Source: Ophthalmolycus amberensis (lineage: Eukaryota > Chordata > Actinopteri > Perciformes > Zoarcidae). Taken from it: a DNA stretch of 64,000 nt. Of this stretch, positions 1 to 12,960 are shown one piece after another. Position 1 is the first letter of the stretch; the number at the start of each line of letters is the position of its first letter. The notes beneath the pieces were generated by a model. That model was not told the DNA's origin, made no database searches, and was given only the letters and a program-made list of their open reading frames with translations. A program made the position numbers and the translations under genes. The stretch spans positions 258,501 through 322,500 of the forward strand of contig JAFEUB010000804.1 of the NCBI GenBank assembly GCA_024529925.1, given 5' to 3'.

Positions 1-627
1 AGTCATTAGCTTAAAAAAGTCCTTTGACTGTTGAGGGCTCTTGTGTTCAAAAGTGCTTAGTGGCCAACAAGTGTTGCCAGCAATCTAGACAAAGTACCTG
101 AAGGAAAACTGAGCTCCAACTGCAGGACATTTTTATACATCTGTGCCAAAACCATATTCATTATTGCTTGGTCTGTGGCCCATCCTTCCACCGGATTTCA
201 CTGAAGTCGGTTGACAAGTTTCTCGGTATCCTGGTAACGAATAGACAGGACACAAAGAACACACGTCCTCGTCACTGTTTTTGTTCCTCAGTCAGATCAT
301 ATCCAGTTTTAATCTGGTAATGCTTTATATTATGCTTCCATCATTTCCAAGACATTTTACATTTCGTCAGAAGTGACTGGAGAACAGGAAACTAAAAAAT
401 GGATTCACTAAGTAAGTTTCGCAAAAAAATTTAAATAAAAACAATTACAAAGATGGATGATAATAGAAACATAAAATTTAGAAAATTAAAAATATGTATC
501 TACTGATGTCATGTTACATATTTTGTGGGTGATGAAGACTGTTAACTAGTTAAACGTTACGTCACAAGTAACTTCACTCGAAGCATAGAGTAACAGTATG
601 CGAGTGTGTTTTTCCACTAGAACTAGT

Positions 628-1038
628 TGTAACGGGTGTGGGATGGACCCAGAAGCAGTACAACGGACACACGGAATAGTTGGAACGAAACTTTATTCCA
701 GGCAGAACACACAGCAGGCAAACAGTCTCGGATCGGCACACGTGTAGAAATCCACTCGGTGGAACACCAAGCCGTCAGGGGAGAAGGCAGACAGAAACCA
801 GAGGAAGCAGAGGCAGAATCTCGTGGTCGGGGACAGAAGGCTGAGTCCTTTACCGGGGCAGAGGCAAGGCGGAGACCAGTCGAAGGGTAAACGCGGGAAA
901 GTCTGTCATAATGCAGAGAACGATCTGGCCGTGAGTGTGTGTGAGACTGGGGTCTAAATAGTAGGTGCTGCAGAGTGAGCAGGTGAGAGTGATGAGCTGA
1001 TGAGGTGGGTGAGAGATGAAGGGGCAGAGCTGTGACAC
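628..1038. repeat. Dispersed repeat of fish type, LTR-like ends
   Basis: The purine-rich GGGATGGACCCAGAAGCAG start, a TTTATTCCAGGCAGAACACA segment and the GAGCTGTGACAC end resemble a dispersed repeat common in fish genomes, possibly an LTR or internal end of a retroelement. The open frame inside is not a gene. No matching second LTR is seen here. Confidence 0.35.
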
Positions 1039-1256
1039 GAGTCTTCTTACTTCTTGACTTTCACAGGGAGCACCTCTGTCCTCTTCTTCTCACTTGTGTC
1101 TCTGTTACACTCTCTATACACCCCCTGTCACCTCTGTGCTGTCTACATTACCGACACACCCTCACCTGCCCACCTCTACCTCCACCATCTCCACCTGCTC
1201 CACCCTGTCTGTACCCGCCTGTGCTCCCTGCTGAGAGTCTCCCTCTGCCCCCACAG

Positions 1257-1394
1257 ATTGTCCTCGAGAGCGACATCAACCACGATGGTTTGCTGGACTT
1301 CCAGGAGTTCTCCCAGTATCCTGTGGGCTCACGAGAAGAGGCTGTGGCTCATGTTCCGCAGTCTAGACCGCAACAATGATGGTGTGACACCCAC

Positions 1395-1428
<34 letters not shown>

Positions 1429-4400
1429 TGATGCACATACAATACATTTATTTATTTATTTATTATCTGATATCATCGACTGAACAAAGGAGTTGACTCT
1501 ATCTGTTCTGTTTTCAGGTTGGATTGATGTGGGGGAGATCCAGCACTCCCTGCACAGGCTTGGTGTGGAGGTCACCATGGAGCAGGCATCCAGAATACTG
1601 CAGAGGTACAGTGTGTGTGAGAGAGAGCACAATAAAGGACAAGGACATGTTACAGTCTCTTCAACAGCTCAAAAAGCATTATTTTGTTATTTCTTATATG
1701 CATATCTGTGATTGGTGTCAGCACCACCCCTTACCTCCTAGATCCCATGACTCTTAAGAAGACATCTAACGGGGAGTGGGACCCTTCTGGAGTCTACTTG
1801 ATCCCTAACAGAAGTAACGTCACTCTGTAGGATAACTAACTGCACATTTCTTTATCTGGGAATTACTTTTTGGCAAACGAAAGGAAAACATATTTCTTCG
1901 TCCATGAAACATTTGGTGTAATGCTTGAAGGTAATTGCTGTCTCTGTACAGGCAACATATCACAAATATAAAATACAAATGTTACTTTGGAACTATTACT
2001 ATTAGTTTTGCTCTGAGAACAGTGGCACCTCAAACAATGAGGGAGTAAAGTTAATGCCAACTACACACAAAAGAGGAGTAAGATGTGACCACATGTATGT
2101 GTTATTGTGGGCCACAAAGTCGGTGTCATGCAGGTGTTTTCATCGATTAGCCTGATTAGCCTCCTTTGTCCACTCTGTGGCCGTGTACAGACTGTGCTTG
2201 GTGAAGCATCTGTCTGACCCTCTTAGTTGTGTTGCATCTTTTAGGGTGGGAGGGGTTCGACCTTTATCTGCCCCACTGGTTCATGAAGTCTGGTGACCTC
2301 ACATGATTTGAACCTGATCCAGAATAAGACTAATGGTGCGTTCACACCGGTCGCGTTGATTTTTTGACGCGCTGCAAAATTGCGTCCAACGCACTGCAAA
2401 AAAGCGTCCAACGCGCCGCCGGTCGTGTTCAGACCAAACGCCGCAAAATCTCGTAGCGCCGGAGAGGGGGCGTGGTTTATCGACTGGAAGCCGTTCACCT
2501 GGCCGCCATTACTTTCCGCTATCAACCGTGAAAGGAATAAGGACAATTGCTGCTTTGTACGTGTTGTGGAAGTCCCTCAAACGTCGGAATGCCAAACGCA
2601 GTCATGTCTGGTTCATAATATTGTTCAGAGGAGCTCCGTGGATTGTATCGAGCTGTATTCACTGTGTCTAGCAAGCCACCGGTCGCTGTTTACAGCTGTA
2701 GGAACACAACATAAACTGATTTGGCTGTGATTCAACGGAAAATAAACCGACAAAAAGGGACTCCGAAATAACTACATAATGATGCCGATTTGTACTTGTC
2801 TTCTCCGACAAAAAGGGACTCCGAAATAACTACATAATGATGCCGATTTGTACTTGTCTTCTCCGACAAAAAGGGACTCCGAAATAACTACATAATGATG
2901 CCGATTTGTAGGCTACTTGTCTTCTCAATGGAGCTCTGATGGATCGGTGCTAGGCTATGCTAACATCGTAGCAGCTCCACCAGCACTCAATAACGTCACG
3001 TAGACGTAAATACGGCAGCGTCTATTAATTGTTTGTACCGTATGGTTTACACACACACATGTATACACGTAGTTTGGTCCGGTCTCTATTGATATGAGGT
3101 ATCGTAGAGCTCGGGGAACCCACAAACCGCCACTATTAATTTGTCCTCCATTGTTGTTTGTGATTCAGCACCGGCAGGAGCTACGGCACTGATGACGGGA
3201 GCAGCAACTCAACGCTGATAGGCTATCGCGCCACAGCGTCACGCGATTATTTCGCAGAAGTTGAAAAATTTCAACTTGCGCGTTGGCGATTTTGCGGCGT
3301 CCAACGCGTCCACCGCGTCCACCGCACTGCAATAACGCGTCCAACGCGCCGCGCCATCGCAAAATCGCGGCGCGCCAGTCTCATCGCGTCTGTGCATAGA
3401 CTTTGTATGTAATCTCGACGCGCGTCAAAAAATCAACGCGACCGGTGTGAACGCCCCATAACTGACAGGAGCATCAAAGACTACATTTGTTAGCCTATTC
3501 CTTTTATTATGGTGTTGGACACACAATGAAAGATAGACAAAAATAAATAACCTGGAACATGACTTAAGGTTTAAACAGGTTCAAGCAGGTTTAAACTGAT
3601 GAGCTGTTTTGAATGAAGCCTGAGAGAGAGAAGCTGCTCTCTGGTCCACACCAACCATCAGCTGTCAGAGACACAGGACTTACATTGTGATGCTAGAAGC
3701 AGTATGTTATCTGCTGATGGCACTGCACTGGAGGAGATCTCATTCTCTGGAGGAACTCGCTCTCTCTCTCTCTCTCAGTATGGACAGGGACGGCACAAAG
3801 ACAATTGACTGGAATGAATGGCGTGATCACTTCCTGTTCAACCCTTTCCACAACATGGAGGAGATCGTCCACCACTGGAAACACTCCCATGTGAGTCACC
3901 AGGTTCCAGTTGATAATAATGACCGTATGTGAGGTCTTTAGTGATGTGGTGTTTATGGTAGGAGGCAGAAGATGAAGCAATATCCTTCTTCAAATGAACT
4001 TGTTCATTTAACAATATTGAGGCTTAAGGTTAAAAAACAAATACAGATGTCCCTTTCATTTCTGATGTGGTTATAGATGTTTGACATTGGGGAACATCTG
4101 ACGGTACCAGATGAGTTCTCAGAGCGGGAGCGGAGGTCCGGTCTGGTGTGGAGGCAGCTGGTTGCTGGAGCGATGGCAGGGGCTGTGTCCCGGACAGGAA
4201 CTGCTCCTCTGGACCGCGTCAAAGTCTTCCTGCAGGTGGGCCAGTGCACGTCCACTCTGACTGAGACGCAAAGTTCAGTGATGGAGGAACTTTTTAAGGA
4301 TTGCAATTTAAACTATATATTATACATTGTGGGTAATAGAGCCTGAAGAAATATATTATGAAATAACAATAGGAAAAGTTGGACTAACCAAGGTGAGTTA

Positions 4401-7400
4401 CCACATTACCAGCAGGAAATGCTCTTTAGTATATCCTTCACTCACAGATTATGGGTTTTAATTCCTGTGGAAAGCAGATATCAACTGTTAGTGAATGCAA
4501 TGCTGCAGCTCATTCTATCCCTCAAATGCTGCTCTGACATTCACTTACACTCACTTACAGAAACAAAACAAAGCACATGGTGGGTAGTTCAGGTGGGTGG
4601 TTGGGGCATTAGCAGTAAAACACAGAGCAAAGTCAGCTCTGCCTGTGTTCACAGCTTGAAATGTCAGCATCCATTTAGATAGCAGAGGAATGACGGGAAG
4701 CACTGAAACCTCCTACTCATTTATTATGTCATTTTCTACAGAGAGCCAATGGAATATTACAAATTGATTAATGATTAAAGGGTTGAACCCACATATCCAA
4801 TACTAGCCAGTATAATGATTATAATATTGAATGTGTCTTCACACTGCCATTATAGGTGTGGTTGTATTGAAGTTGAAGAGTTACTGTTAAATGAAGCGGC
4901 CACTGGTTTTCGGAGTTGTAACTTTATTGTTCTGGTTCACGCTCACCTGCTCAGCACAGCTAGAGACCAGCTGGTGAACATAGTGGAGCATGTAGCAGCT
5001 GAAGAGACAGATGTTTTTAAAAACTGAAAGCTAAAAGAGAGTGAAGTTTGGACTTCCATTCATCAGCTGGACACAAACCCTATATGAATGAGAATGCTCT
5101 GTTTGTGTAAATAACAAACTGTTGGCCAACATGTTAGCATGCTGCTTAACCTTTCTACCTACAAAGTCTTCACCCACGGCAGTGGGGTTGGATGTGCACA
5201 CTAGCCTACAGTAACATGTCAAACTTAGCGCAGGTTGTAATAAAGATGACTGATGTGTAGTGTTTGTGTGTTTAGGTACATGGCTCTACGTCTCGGGCCA
5301 TTAATCTGTGGTCCGGACTGAGGGGGATGGTCCAGGAGGGAGGCGTCTCCTCACTCTGGAGGGGAAATGGCATCAATGTCCTCAAGATTGCCCCTGAATC
5401 TGCCATTAAGTTTATGGCCTATGAACAGGTCAGTGCACTTCAATTAATCCACAACAAAGTGGAACTCTATCTGCTTCGATTGCTAGCAGACAGATTTGCT
5501 GCTGTGAAGTGTCCTTTTAAATCATCTTGTCATGTCAAATAGACATAATTGTTATTATGGCCAATGGTTCCTCTGTCTCAGATAAAGTGGATGAATCCTA
5601 CATACATCATTTTCATATATGTCAGGGAAGTCTAATTCTGTGTATACCTTTCCACTTCCTTTTTCTCATACTGCATTTTATCACTACCACTCCTTTGCTC
5701 TCTCCAAACATCTCCATCCATGGCTTCCCATCCTCCTGTTCCTTTTCTTACTCTAGATCAAGTGGCTGATCCGAGGAAGTAAAGAGGGGGCCGGTATAAG
5801 GGTTCGAGAGAGGTTCATTGCTGGCTCTCTGGCAGGAGCTACCGCCCAGACCATCATCTACCCCATGGAGGTTAGTTTGAAGTGTGTGTAGTTGAAGGGT
5901 TCATATTAAGATAGGGCAGACAGGCTCCACTGTTTCTGCTGTTTGTATTGTACTCTGTTTTAAATACATGCAAATGAAGTCATGGTTCAAAAGCTCCTTC
6001 AAAAGATCACTTTGTTGGGACCATGTGGATGTGGTTTCACCATCTGGTCTGAACAAAGAAAGTTAGGCCTGCATAGCCTGCAGAGCAGTGAAACGCCTGA
6101 TTTGAGTTTAAGATAACACCAACCCCCGGGAACGTTTAGCTTAGTGTGTCTGGGGCATAATTAGGTCACATAGTGTGTTTATTACCTTGCTTTGTTTGTT
6201 TGCAACAAGTTACTGTGTTGTTAACGTGTCATTGTGTATGTTCACGGGCCGCAGAGCTAGTGCTGTGAAGAAACTACTGTTGTGTCCCATCTGAGGATCT
6301 GCCTTGCCCCCCCCCACCCCCCCACACACACACTTTAATAAACAACTGCCTGCTCTCTGAGAACATGCAAGCATCATTTTACTTCTTCAGCTGTAAGACT
6401 TGTTGACCAAGGTTGACACCCAAACACCACTTAAGGATGTCCTGAATAGCTGATTCATTCCAGGCTGAACCGGCCGGTGGTCATAGTGTTTATTTTTCAC
6501 TTTCTTATGTCAGTAGTTACTCTTTGGTCATCGGCCATAGCATGAGCCAGCCTGGCAATCGCAACCACAGACAGCTGCCTGTCAAACTGGGCCAATCTGA
6601 TCCTTTCAACACTCAGGGGTAGTCACTTTCATTGTGAACTTGACAAACTGTGACTAGTGTCTTGTTTAGATTCAATGTACAAACTGAGGAGGAGTATGTT
6701 TAAAGTCTTCAGCAGCATCAGATTCTCTTTCTCCCAAAAAAACTCTGTTAGTGTTAAAATTCCTGCCACCAAAAATTCTGGGCGCTCACATAAAAAACCT
6801 CTCCATCTCAAAGGCTGCATTCCCGTAGTGCGTCCCTGCCTGAGCACTGCATAAAGGCCAAGCGTCTCTCTACTGTGCAGGTTTTGTGAATGATCAGGAC
6901 ACTGTCGTCCTACATTTGCTTTGGTAGCCGGGTCTCTTGAGCTGTGTTCTACATGAAACGGGAGTACCGGTAGTCTTCTTTTAATAGAAGCAAGTACTGC
7001 AGCGCAATGATAACGCACACAGATCAGATTCTACAAGTGCATCCACACTTTGTAAAATACAACATGCTGTTATGTTGCAGAGGAATGACACTTATAGAAC
7101 AAAATTTAGCAGATCCAGACTTCCCCCAACTCTTCAGCACCCATCATCATAACAGTCAACAATAGAAAAGAAAATGACTGAGGTAAAAATAAATAGGAAT
7201 TAATATCAGAGGGCGAAGTTCTTAATTTATCACGCGATATACATTCCTTCCCGATACCAGAACTTCCGAATTCTCCAATACCGAGTACCGATCCAATACC
7301 AGAGCGTTAAAAACAAAAAGAGTCACAGTTCCATCTTTAATATCTATTTCATATCGCTGTGAAACCTCTTCATCAAAAAACTGGATTTATTCAGCTGTCT

Positions 7401-10400
7401 CGCCAAAAACAGAATTTTACATGCGTCATAATGTAACTCAACGCAACCTCCGCCAACGTTAGCGATTAGCTCCAGAATTTTGCCAAGCAGGATTCATCAG
7501 GATGTGTTGTTCGAAATGTCGCATCATCAGAGAAAACTAGGCTGACGGTGTTTAACCACAGGTGTGTAGTACTTGTTTTATATCGGACAGGATGTATGGA
7601 TCGGGTATTGAGTGATGCGTGTTGTTGTTCCAGTGTAGAGTAAATGACCTGATAAATGATATGATAACATAATATCGGATCAGTGCATAGACTTCAGTAC
7701 TCGCCGATACCCGATCCAGCATTTTAGGCTGTATCGGTGGCATTTCGGATACTGATATCGGTATCGGAACAACTCTGACTCTCACTCATGCTCATCTCCT
7801 GCAGGGTGTCTGAGCTAACCAGGGTGAGGAGCCTGGATGTCTGACAGGAGCTCAGAGTAGAACCTGCTGGTTTGAGTTGAGTTAATTCAGGAATCTTGAG
7901 GTTTTCTGAACATGTCGAACTGGAAGACGACCTAGAACATGCTGCAGGGATTACATTTAAGCAATAGCTCACAACAGGCCAGGATCTCCTGTGCTGGCTA
8001 CCTGCACATACCGAGGCGGTTGCTTTTGCTTTTTTCATCACAGGCTACCGTTATATTGATGTCTTTATTTGGCTCAACATCATATACATTATTTGTATGT
8101 TGCCATTAATTGTTCAACCAGTGAGAAACTGTCCAGCGTCAGTAAGATGACTGTGATAACTGCTTCTACTCGGCTTGTCTTCATTTGTCAGGTGGCGGTG
8201 TGTTGCTTGGAGTGGCGAGGATGTCACTCCACTTTCTGTGGTTGTCAATAGCTCTAATCTCTCTGGTGTCAAAACCATCTGACTAATGGTGCTAATTTTG
8301 GTTTGCAATATTGGAATCCAGAAGTTCAAGTACTTACAAAGTATGTCGTTTGCGTGAAACCTCACGTTTATTCCGTCAGCTCATTCACTTCGCTCTGCAA
8401 GTCCCGTAACGAATTTCTAGACCAAAGTTGTAGAAGATCTCTGAGCCTAAGTCCCTGCGCATGCGTGTTCCAGCAGTAAACTGTGGAGGGAAAACTTCCC
8501 CACAATGAGAGCGAGCCGAACGCACACGGCGCTGCAAACTTCTGCAGCCCCACGGCGCTAAAAATGTTACCGAAACTGGTTTACAATTAAAAGGAATTTA
8601 ATCCTGCTGATTCAAATACAATTATACAGTGAAGTACACTACTTCTATAAAATATTATCTTATTTCACCCGGTGCAAAAAACTCTTCCAGCTCCTCAGGA
8701 GACACAACCGTTCCCTGGAAACGTAACCTAAGAAAGAGAAAAAGGCTTTGCTATGTCCCTCCCTCATATCCGTTCGAAACACCTCCCCTTATGTCCATCC
8801 CAATTCCTATTGGCTAACTCCCAGGTGCACTCTGTAATCGCCTGTCTCAGACTTTCTGTCCCTGGATTCTTAACACATTCAATGACTGTCTGTTATGGCT
8901 TAACCCTTCTGTGATAATCATTCTATATAAAAGATAAGTTCAAGTTCTACTTCTAGCTACTAATCCTAAAACACTTTATGCTTATCTTAATTATGCATTT
9001 CCAAAACACTTATGATTATGACTAATTATGAATTCTTAAATATGAATCATTAAACACTTTTATTATAACTTCTAAACACACAGTTCTACACTCAAATTTC
9101 CTACAAAACACACACTCGTATTTTACAGAATGTACACTGCTCTCATTACGATGTCCTGGGAGCTTCTTGTTGGCAGCGTAGTCTATAGTTCCATATTGAT
9201 GATGTTTTATATGAAAGATTAAATGCGTTCAATCATGTCTTCGTGTAGACCACATTTCACCGGCCAGTGTCATATGACATTCACAGTAACCAATATCATC
9301 TCTCTGTCAACCTACAACTGAACGAACCTTCAACATTTTAAAACAAATTGGTGTTTTGTGACACGTTGATGCTGTAACTGCATTTTAGCCGGTTGAAAAG
9401 ACGGTGAAAATAGGTCTTAGATGTTCTGACCCAATTTCAACCAGTTTTCAATCAGAAACCAACGTTGAGATCACGCTTGGTGCTCACTGGGTTTCTTTGT
9501 AAATATAAGAATACAAAAACTAGTTATTCCTCCTTGTCCAATGTCCAATTTCAGAAGAATCTCTTGTTCCTATATGTCCTCACTCTTCCATCGTCTTCAA
9601 CCTTCCCCTGTCCCCCTCTGTTGGGTAGGTGCTGAAGACTCGTCTTACTTTAAGGACGACGGGACAATACTCAGGTATGGCTGATTGTGCCAGACAGATC
9701 CTGAAGAAGGAGGGAGTCCGGGCCTTCTACAGGGGCTACCTACCAAATACACTGGGCATCATCCCCTATGCTGGCATTGACTTGGCTGTGTATGAGGTGT
9801 GTGTACATTTGCCTATTTTTATTTTATAGGTAATGTAGCCACATTTCGACAATTAGTGAAGGGTGCTGGAAACTACACACAATAATGTAAGGTCTAATTG
9901 TATTTAAAGAAATAATAGAAGGTATTTGAATTGATAATTGGTAATTAGATGGTTTGGTGAAAAATATCAAGCTCCCAAGTAATAACTGACTGTTCTATAT
10001 TTTTTATTGTCAACAAATCCCATGAAAAACCAACAATCTATTAGTCCGTGTCTCAATACTTTTGGTCTCCCCGGCTAATGTCAGCGGCTCTCAGTCCCAA
10101 GTCAGTCGATTGGTTCCCACTGAAGTCGTGAATCTATAACTATACAGGTTCATTTCTTTAAACCTCAGTGGTTTCCTAAAACTCTCTTTTGCTCTTTCCT
10201 TTCGTTCCTCCACTCTTCTCTCTATTTTTTAAACTCTGTCTCACTGCTCATGATTTAAGACTCTGAAGAACGCCTGGCTCCAGAGGTACTGTGTAGGTTC
10301 AGCAGATCCAGGAGTGCTGGTGCTGCTGGGCTGTGGTACCATCTCCAGCACCTGCGGCCAGCTGGCATCCTATCCCCTTGCTCTCATTCGGACACGAATG

Positions 10401-10672
10401 CAGGCACAAGGTGAGACGTCCTGTCAGACATATTCTAAACATGCTGAGCATAAACAATGATCCAGCAATGACCTCCACCTCTTCTTTTAGCCATCACTGA
10501 GGGTAAACCCAAACTGACCATGGTGGGCCAGTTCAAATACATCATATCCAATGAAGGGGTACCAGGCCTGTATCGCGGCATCACCCCCAACTTCCTCAAA
10601 GTGATTCCAGCTGTCAGCATCTCCTACGTGGTGTACGAGCACATGAAGAAAGTTCTCGGCATGAGTTACTAG
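1257..10672 (+). CDS. Calcium-binding mitochondrial carrier (SCaMC / SLC25A23-41-like), 5'-partial, one exon frameshifted
   Basis: This is an inner-membrane ATP-Mg/phosphate exchanger with an N-terminal calcium-sensing half. The visible exons are 1257-1381, 1518-1605, 3779-3890, 4077-4235, 5276-5428, 5757-5870, 9629-9796, 10260-10410 and 10491-10672, all with AG/GT borders and matching phases. EF-hand loops are DINHDGLLDFQEF, DRNNDGWIDVGEI and DRDGTKTIDWNEW. The three carrier signatures are APLDRVK, YPMEVLK and YPLALIR, and the protein ends VVYEHMKKVLGMSY. About 416 residues are visible once the frameshift is discounted; family members have about 470, so roughly 50 N-terminal residues (EF-hand 1) lie in an exon I do not see. 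The first exon has one extra base near 1318-1321: the frame after FSQY shifts and meets TGA at 1378-1380, while the next frame gives the expected LWAHEKRLWLMFRSLDRNNDG. The TGTAPLDR and TRLTLR wording favours SLC25A23/41 over SLC25A24/25, but the paralogue is not settled. Confidence 0.93.
1395..1426. repeat. (CA)n microsatellite
   Basis: About 16 CA units, just after the donor of the first visible carrier exon. A (TTTA)n run follows at about 1447-1463. Confidence 0.9.
2334..3458. mobile_element. PIF/Harbinger-like non-autonomous DNA transposon
   Basis: The 1125-bp element lies in the carrier intron between exons at 1605 and 3779. Its long terminal inverted repeats begin TGGTGCGTTCACACCGGTCG on the left and end in the complement (CGACCGGTGTGAACGCCCCA class, one mismatch) on the right; they match for about 37 bp. 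The flanks are TAA at 2331-2333 and 3459-3461, the TWA duplication typical of PIF/Harbinger. Just inside both ends are repeated GCGTCCAACGCG motifs. No transposase frame is visible. Confidence 0.8.
2747..2926 (+). repeat. Three-copy 58-bp tandem repeat
   Basis: Copies start at 2747, 2805 and 2863, each with CCGACAAAAAGGGACTCCGA. The first two are essentially identical; the third has a small insertion near its end (TGTAGGCTAC instead of TGTAC). The array lies inside the Harbinger-like element. Confidence 0.93.
5871..9628. other. Long carrier intron
   Basis: 3.76 kb between carrier exons with an in-phase junction. Apart from the hAT-like relic at 7.2-7.8 kb and a C-rich/CA stretch at about 6308-6333, I recognise no element. 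Frames on either strand have no family likeness. Confidence 0.5.
7232..7775. mobile_element. Probable hAT-family MITE relic in carrier intron
   Basis: Both ends are rich in ATACCGA/TATCGG motifs in opposite orientation (CCAATACCGAGTACCGATCC on the left; GATACTGATATCGGTATCGG on the right). Such ends are typical of abundant fish hAT elements. Exact termini and duplication are not discernible. Confidence 0.4.
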
Positions 10673-11031
10673 ACTGCGATGAAGAAGATGGATGAATGAC
10701 AACAAGGACAGAAAAGGCAAAGGCTTCATTATGCTTGGAAGAGGAAGAGGAGAGGTCATGATGCTGCTCCTCAGTCCTCAACGGAAAAGAAAAGTCTAGG
10801 ACGAGGAGATGGGAAGAGTGAGAACAACTGAGAGAACAGTTTGAACTTTGGCAGAAAATATTGTGTGAGAATCCATCATTCAGAGAAGGAGCTGAGAGAC
10901 GATATGTTTTCAGGGGCTTCTGACTGTCTGCTTCAGGAGAATGTTTCAGATAGTGGGTGGTTTCCACTGCTGACTCTGTTTGATTCCAGTGTGAACTGAG
11001 GTTGGTGGGAGCAGCAGGGGGCATCAACAAT

Positions 11032-11292
11032 GGTAAATGGTTTTGTATTGTGCTTTTCTAGTCTTTCTGACATACTCAGAAGGGCTTTAACACTACTTGT
11101 CATTCACTCATTCACACACCGATGGATACAATGCCACCTAACATCAGACTAACTAACATTCATACAGGGAGCAATTTTGGGGTTAAGTGTCTTGCTCAAG
11201 GACTTGCTCATGCAACTAGCAGAGCCGGGGATCGAACCACGGATCCTCTGATTGAAGGACGACCCTGCTCTCTACTTAGCCACAGTAGCCCA
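11032..11292 (-). mobile_element. tRNA-derived SINE in the 3' region of the carrier gene
   Basis: Read on the minus strand it opens with a tRNA-like head: an A-box-like TGGCTAAGTAG at about 11271-11281 and a perfect B box GGTTCGATCCC at about 11228-11238. A CTTGAGCAAGACACTTAACC body and an AGACTAGAAAAGCACAATAC tail follow. This is the standard layout of a widespread fish SINE. It is a retroposon, not a functional tRNA gene. Confidence 0.82.
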
Positions 11293-12427
11293 CAGACCGT
11301 TTTTTTAATTACCTCCATGGTTCGCTATGTAACCATGGCAACAACAGAAACCACATCTAATTTTACTGGTTTAAGTTCCCTGAAGTCTTCACCTCTACTT
11401 GGAGCAGCACCAGCGTCGATGTGTGATTTTCCGCACTGGGCCAGTAAACAATATTTATGATATTAGTTAGCTAAATGTAACATTAAATTGTTGCTTACCC
11501 ATCTACCCTATTTCAAACTACAACCCACCGTGTTTAGCTACGTGGTGAGACTAAAAGCCAATCATGTGATCTACAGTAAAATATGAGCGCTGCTGTTCAA
11601 GGAAAGGAGCGTTCTATTTTCATATGAAATAACCAACGGGTCAATTAAAATGGCTGAAAGAAGTATTTTACTATCCAACACTTTTTCATGTAATAATAAT
11701 GCTAAATAACTCTTGTGTAAGAGCTAGTGGATAGTGACGATGACAAAATGATGTCGAGACTGAAAACAATTGTGTCTGACAATAAGTTAGAAAACGTCGG
11801 CTACTAGCTAATGCTCAGAGTTGGTAAAAACTAGCTTAGTTGAATTTCATATTAAATTGTATGGGAAATAATAAACCTTCACACATTCACTGCACTTGTT
11901 GCTCTGCTGCTCCAGAGTGTCCAGAGTACGCTGTGACTCTGAGAGTGCGGTGCTCTGAATAGCACACACATACCAACAGCCCTCTGATAGTTACCGATGG
12001 ACTAGTTTGTGCCAGAGTGCGCTCCGGCACTATTCACGAACACACCCTGCACGTAGCAGATGGCGGAAACATGGAGGCTGTTGGTGGGGTTGACTCTAAC
12101 CAGAGGCATCATTTAAAATAGAAAGTCATAGCTAGTCAATTGTATTACAATAGTTCCTGAATATTGCCTCGGGTACATGCACAACATATTCCCTTCTTCC
12201 TTTATACTTTCATTGCAGTACACTGTATTTTTCTGCTCAACAGGAATGAAGCCCAGACAGTTCAGCTTTAGAAACTAAACCAGAAGGGACATTTATGTCC
12301 ATGGAAGTTCTTTGACACAGTGATAGAAAGACATGGAATCTATCTACTCACTGGACTTTCTAGAAACAACTTCAATGTGCTGAGGACAGCGATTGTTTGG
12401 TGTGACAGTGCTGCTCTTGGCTAACTA

Positions 12428-12960
12428 TGTTCAGTTCAATTCAATTAGTTTTTGTATAGCCCAAAATCACAAATTCTCCTCAGAGGGCTTTACAATATGT
12501 ACACATACAACGTCCTCTGTCCCGGGACCCTCACATCAGAACAGGAAGAACTCTCCAGAAAAACCTTTAACAGGGAGAAAAGAGGGAGAGCAACAGAGGA
12601 GGGATCCCTCTATCAGGATGGACAGAAGTGCAATAGATGTCATGTGTACAGAATGAACAGCATAACAGAGTTATAACACATTCAATGCATATGACAGAAC
12701 CACGGCAGGAGGCAAGACCAGGGTCCAGATATAACCAGGATCCATGGAAACCTGTGAGGTGAGAAAGCACAGAGACTCCAGTGAAGAAGCAAAGTCAGTA
12801 ATGTCTCTACGTCTCTTCTTAATGCAAACTGTGGTAAAACAAGGGATGCTAAATAGTACCTGTAGTCTGGGAGCAGATAAGTCTTTGAACAGGAATACAC
12901 TGGTGTTTTGTTGTGCTCTCATCCTTTCAATTTTAAATGATTCAGAGGTTTGAGGTGGAG
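12428..12960. repeat. Dispersed teleost repeat
   Basis: The stretch starts TTCAGTTCAATTCAATTAG, then TATAGCCCAAAATCACAAAT, CAGAGGGCTTTACAATATGT, GGATCCCTCTATCAGGATGG and ACAGAAGTGCAATAGATGTC. I recognise this wording from a very common fish intergenic repeat but cannot name its class. The frames on both strands are spurious. Confidence 0.5.

Noticed and set aside
2747..2926. 58-bp direct repeats as a CRISPR-like array
   Set aside because: The repeats are contiguous with no unique spacers and lie in a DNA transposon of a vertebrate intron.
10487..11030. Minus-strand frames over the carrier last exon and 3'UTR
   Set aside because: Antisense shadows with no homology; the sense exon ends VVYEHMKKVLGMSY.
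11228..11281. tRNA-like A and B boxes on the minus strand
   Set aside because: They are the head of a SINE with body and tail; no full cloverleaf of a functional tRNA.
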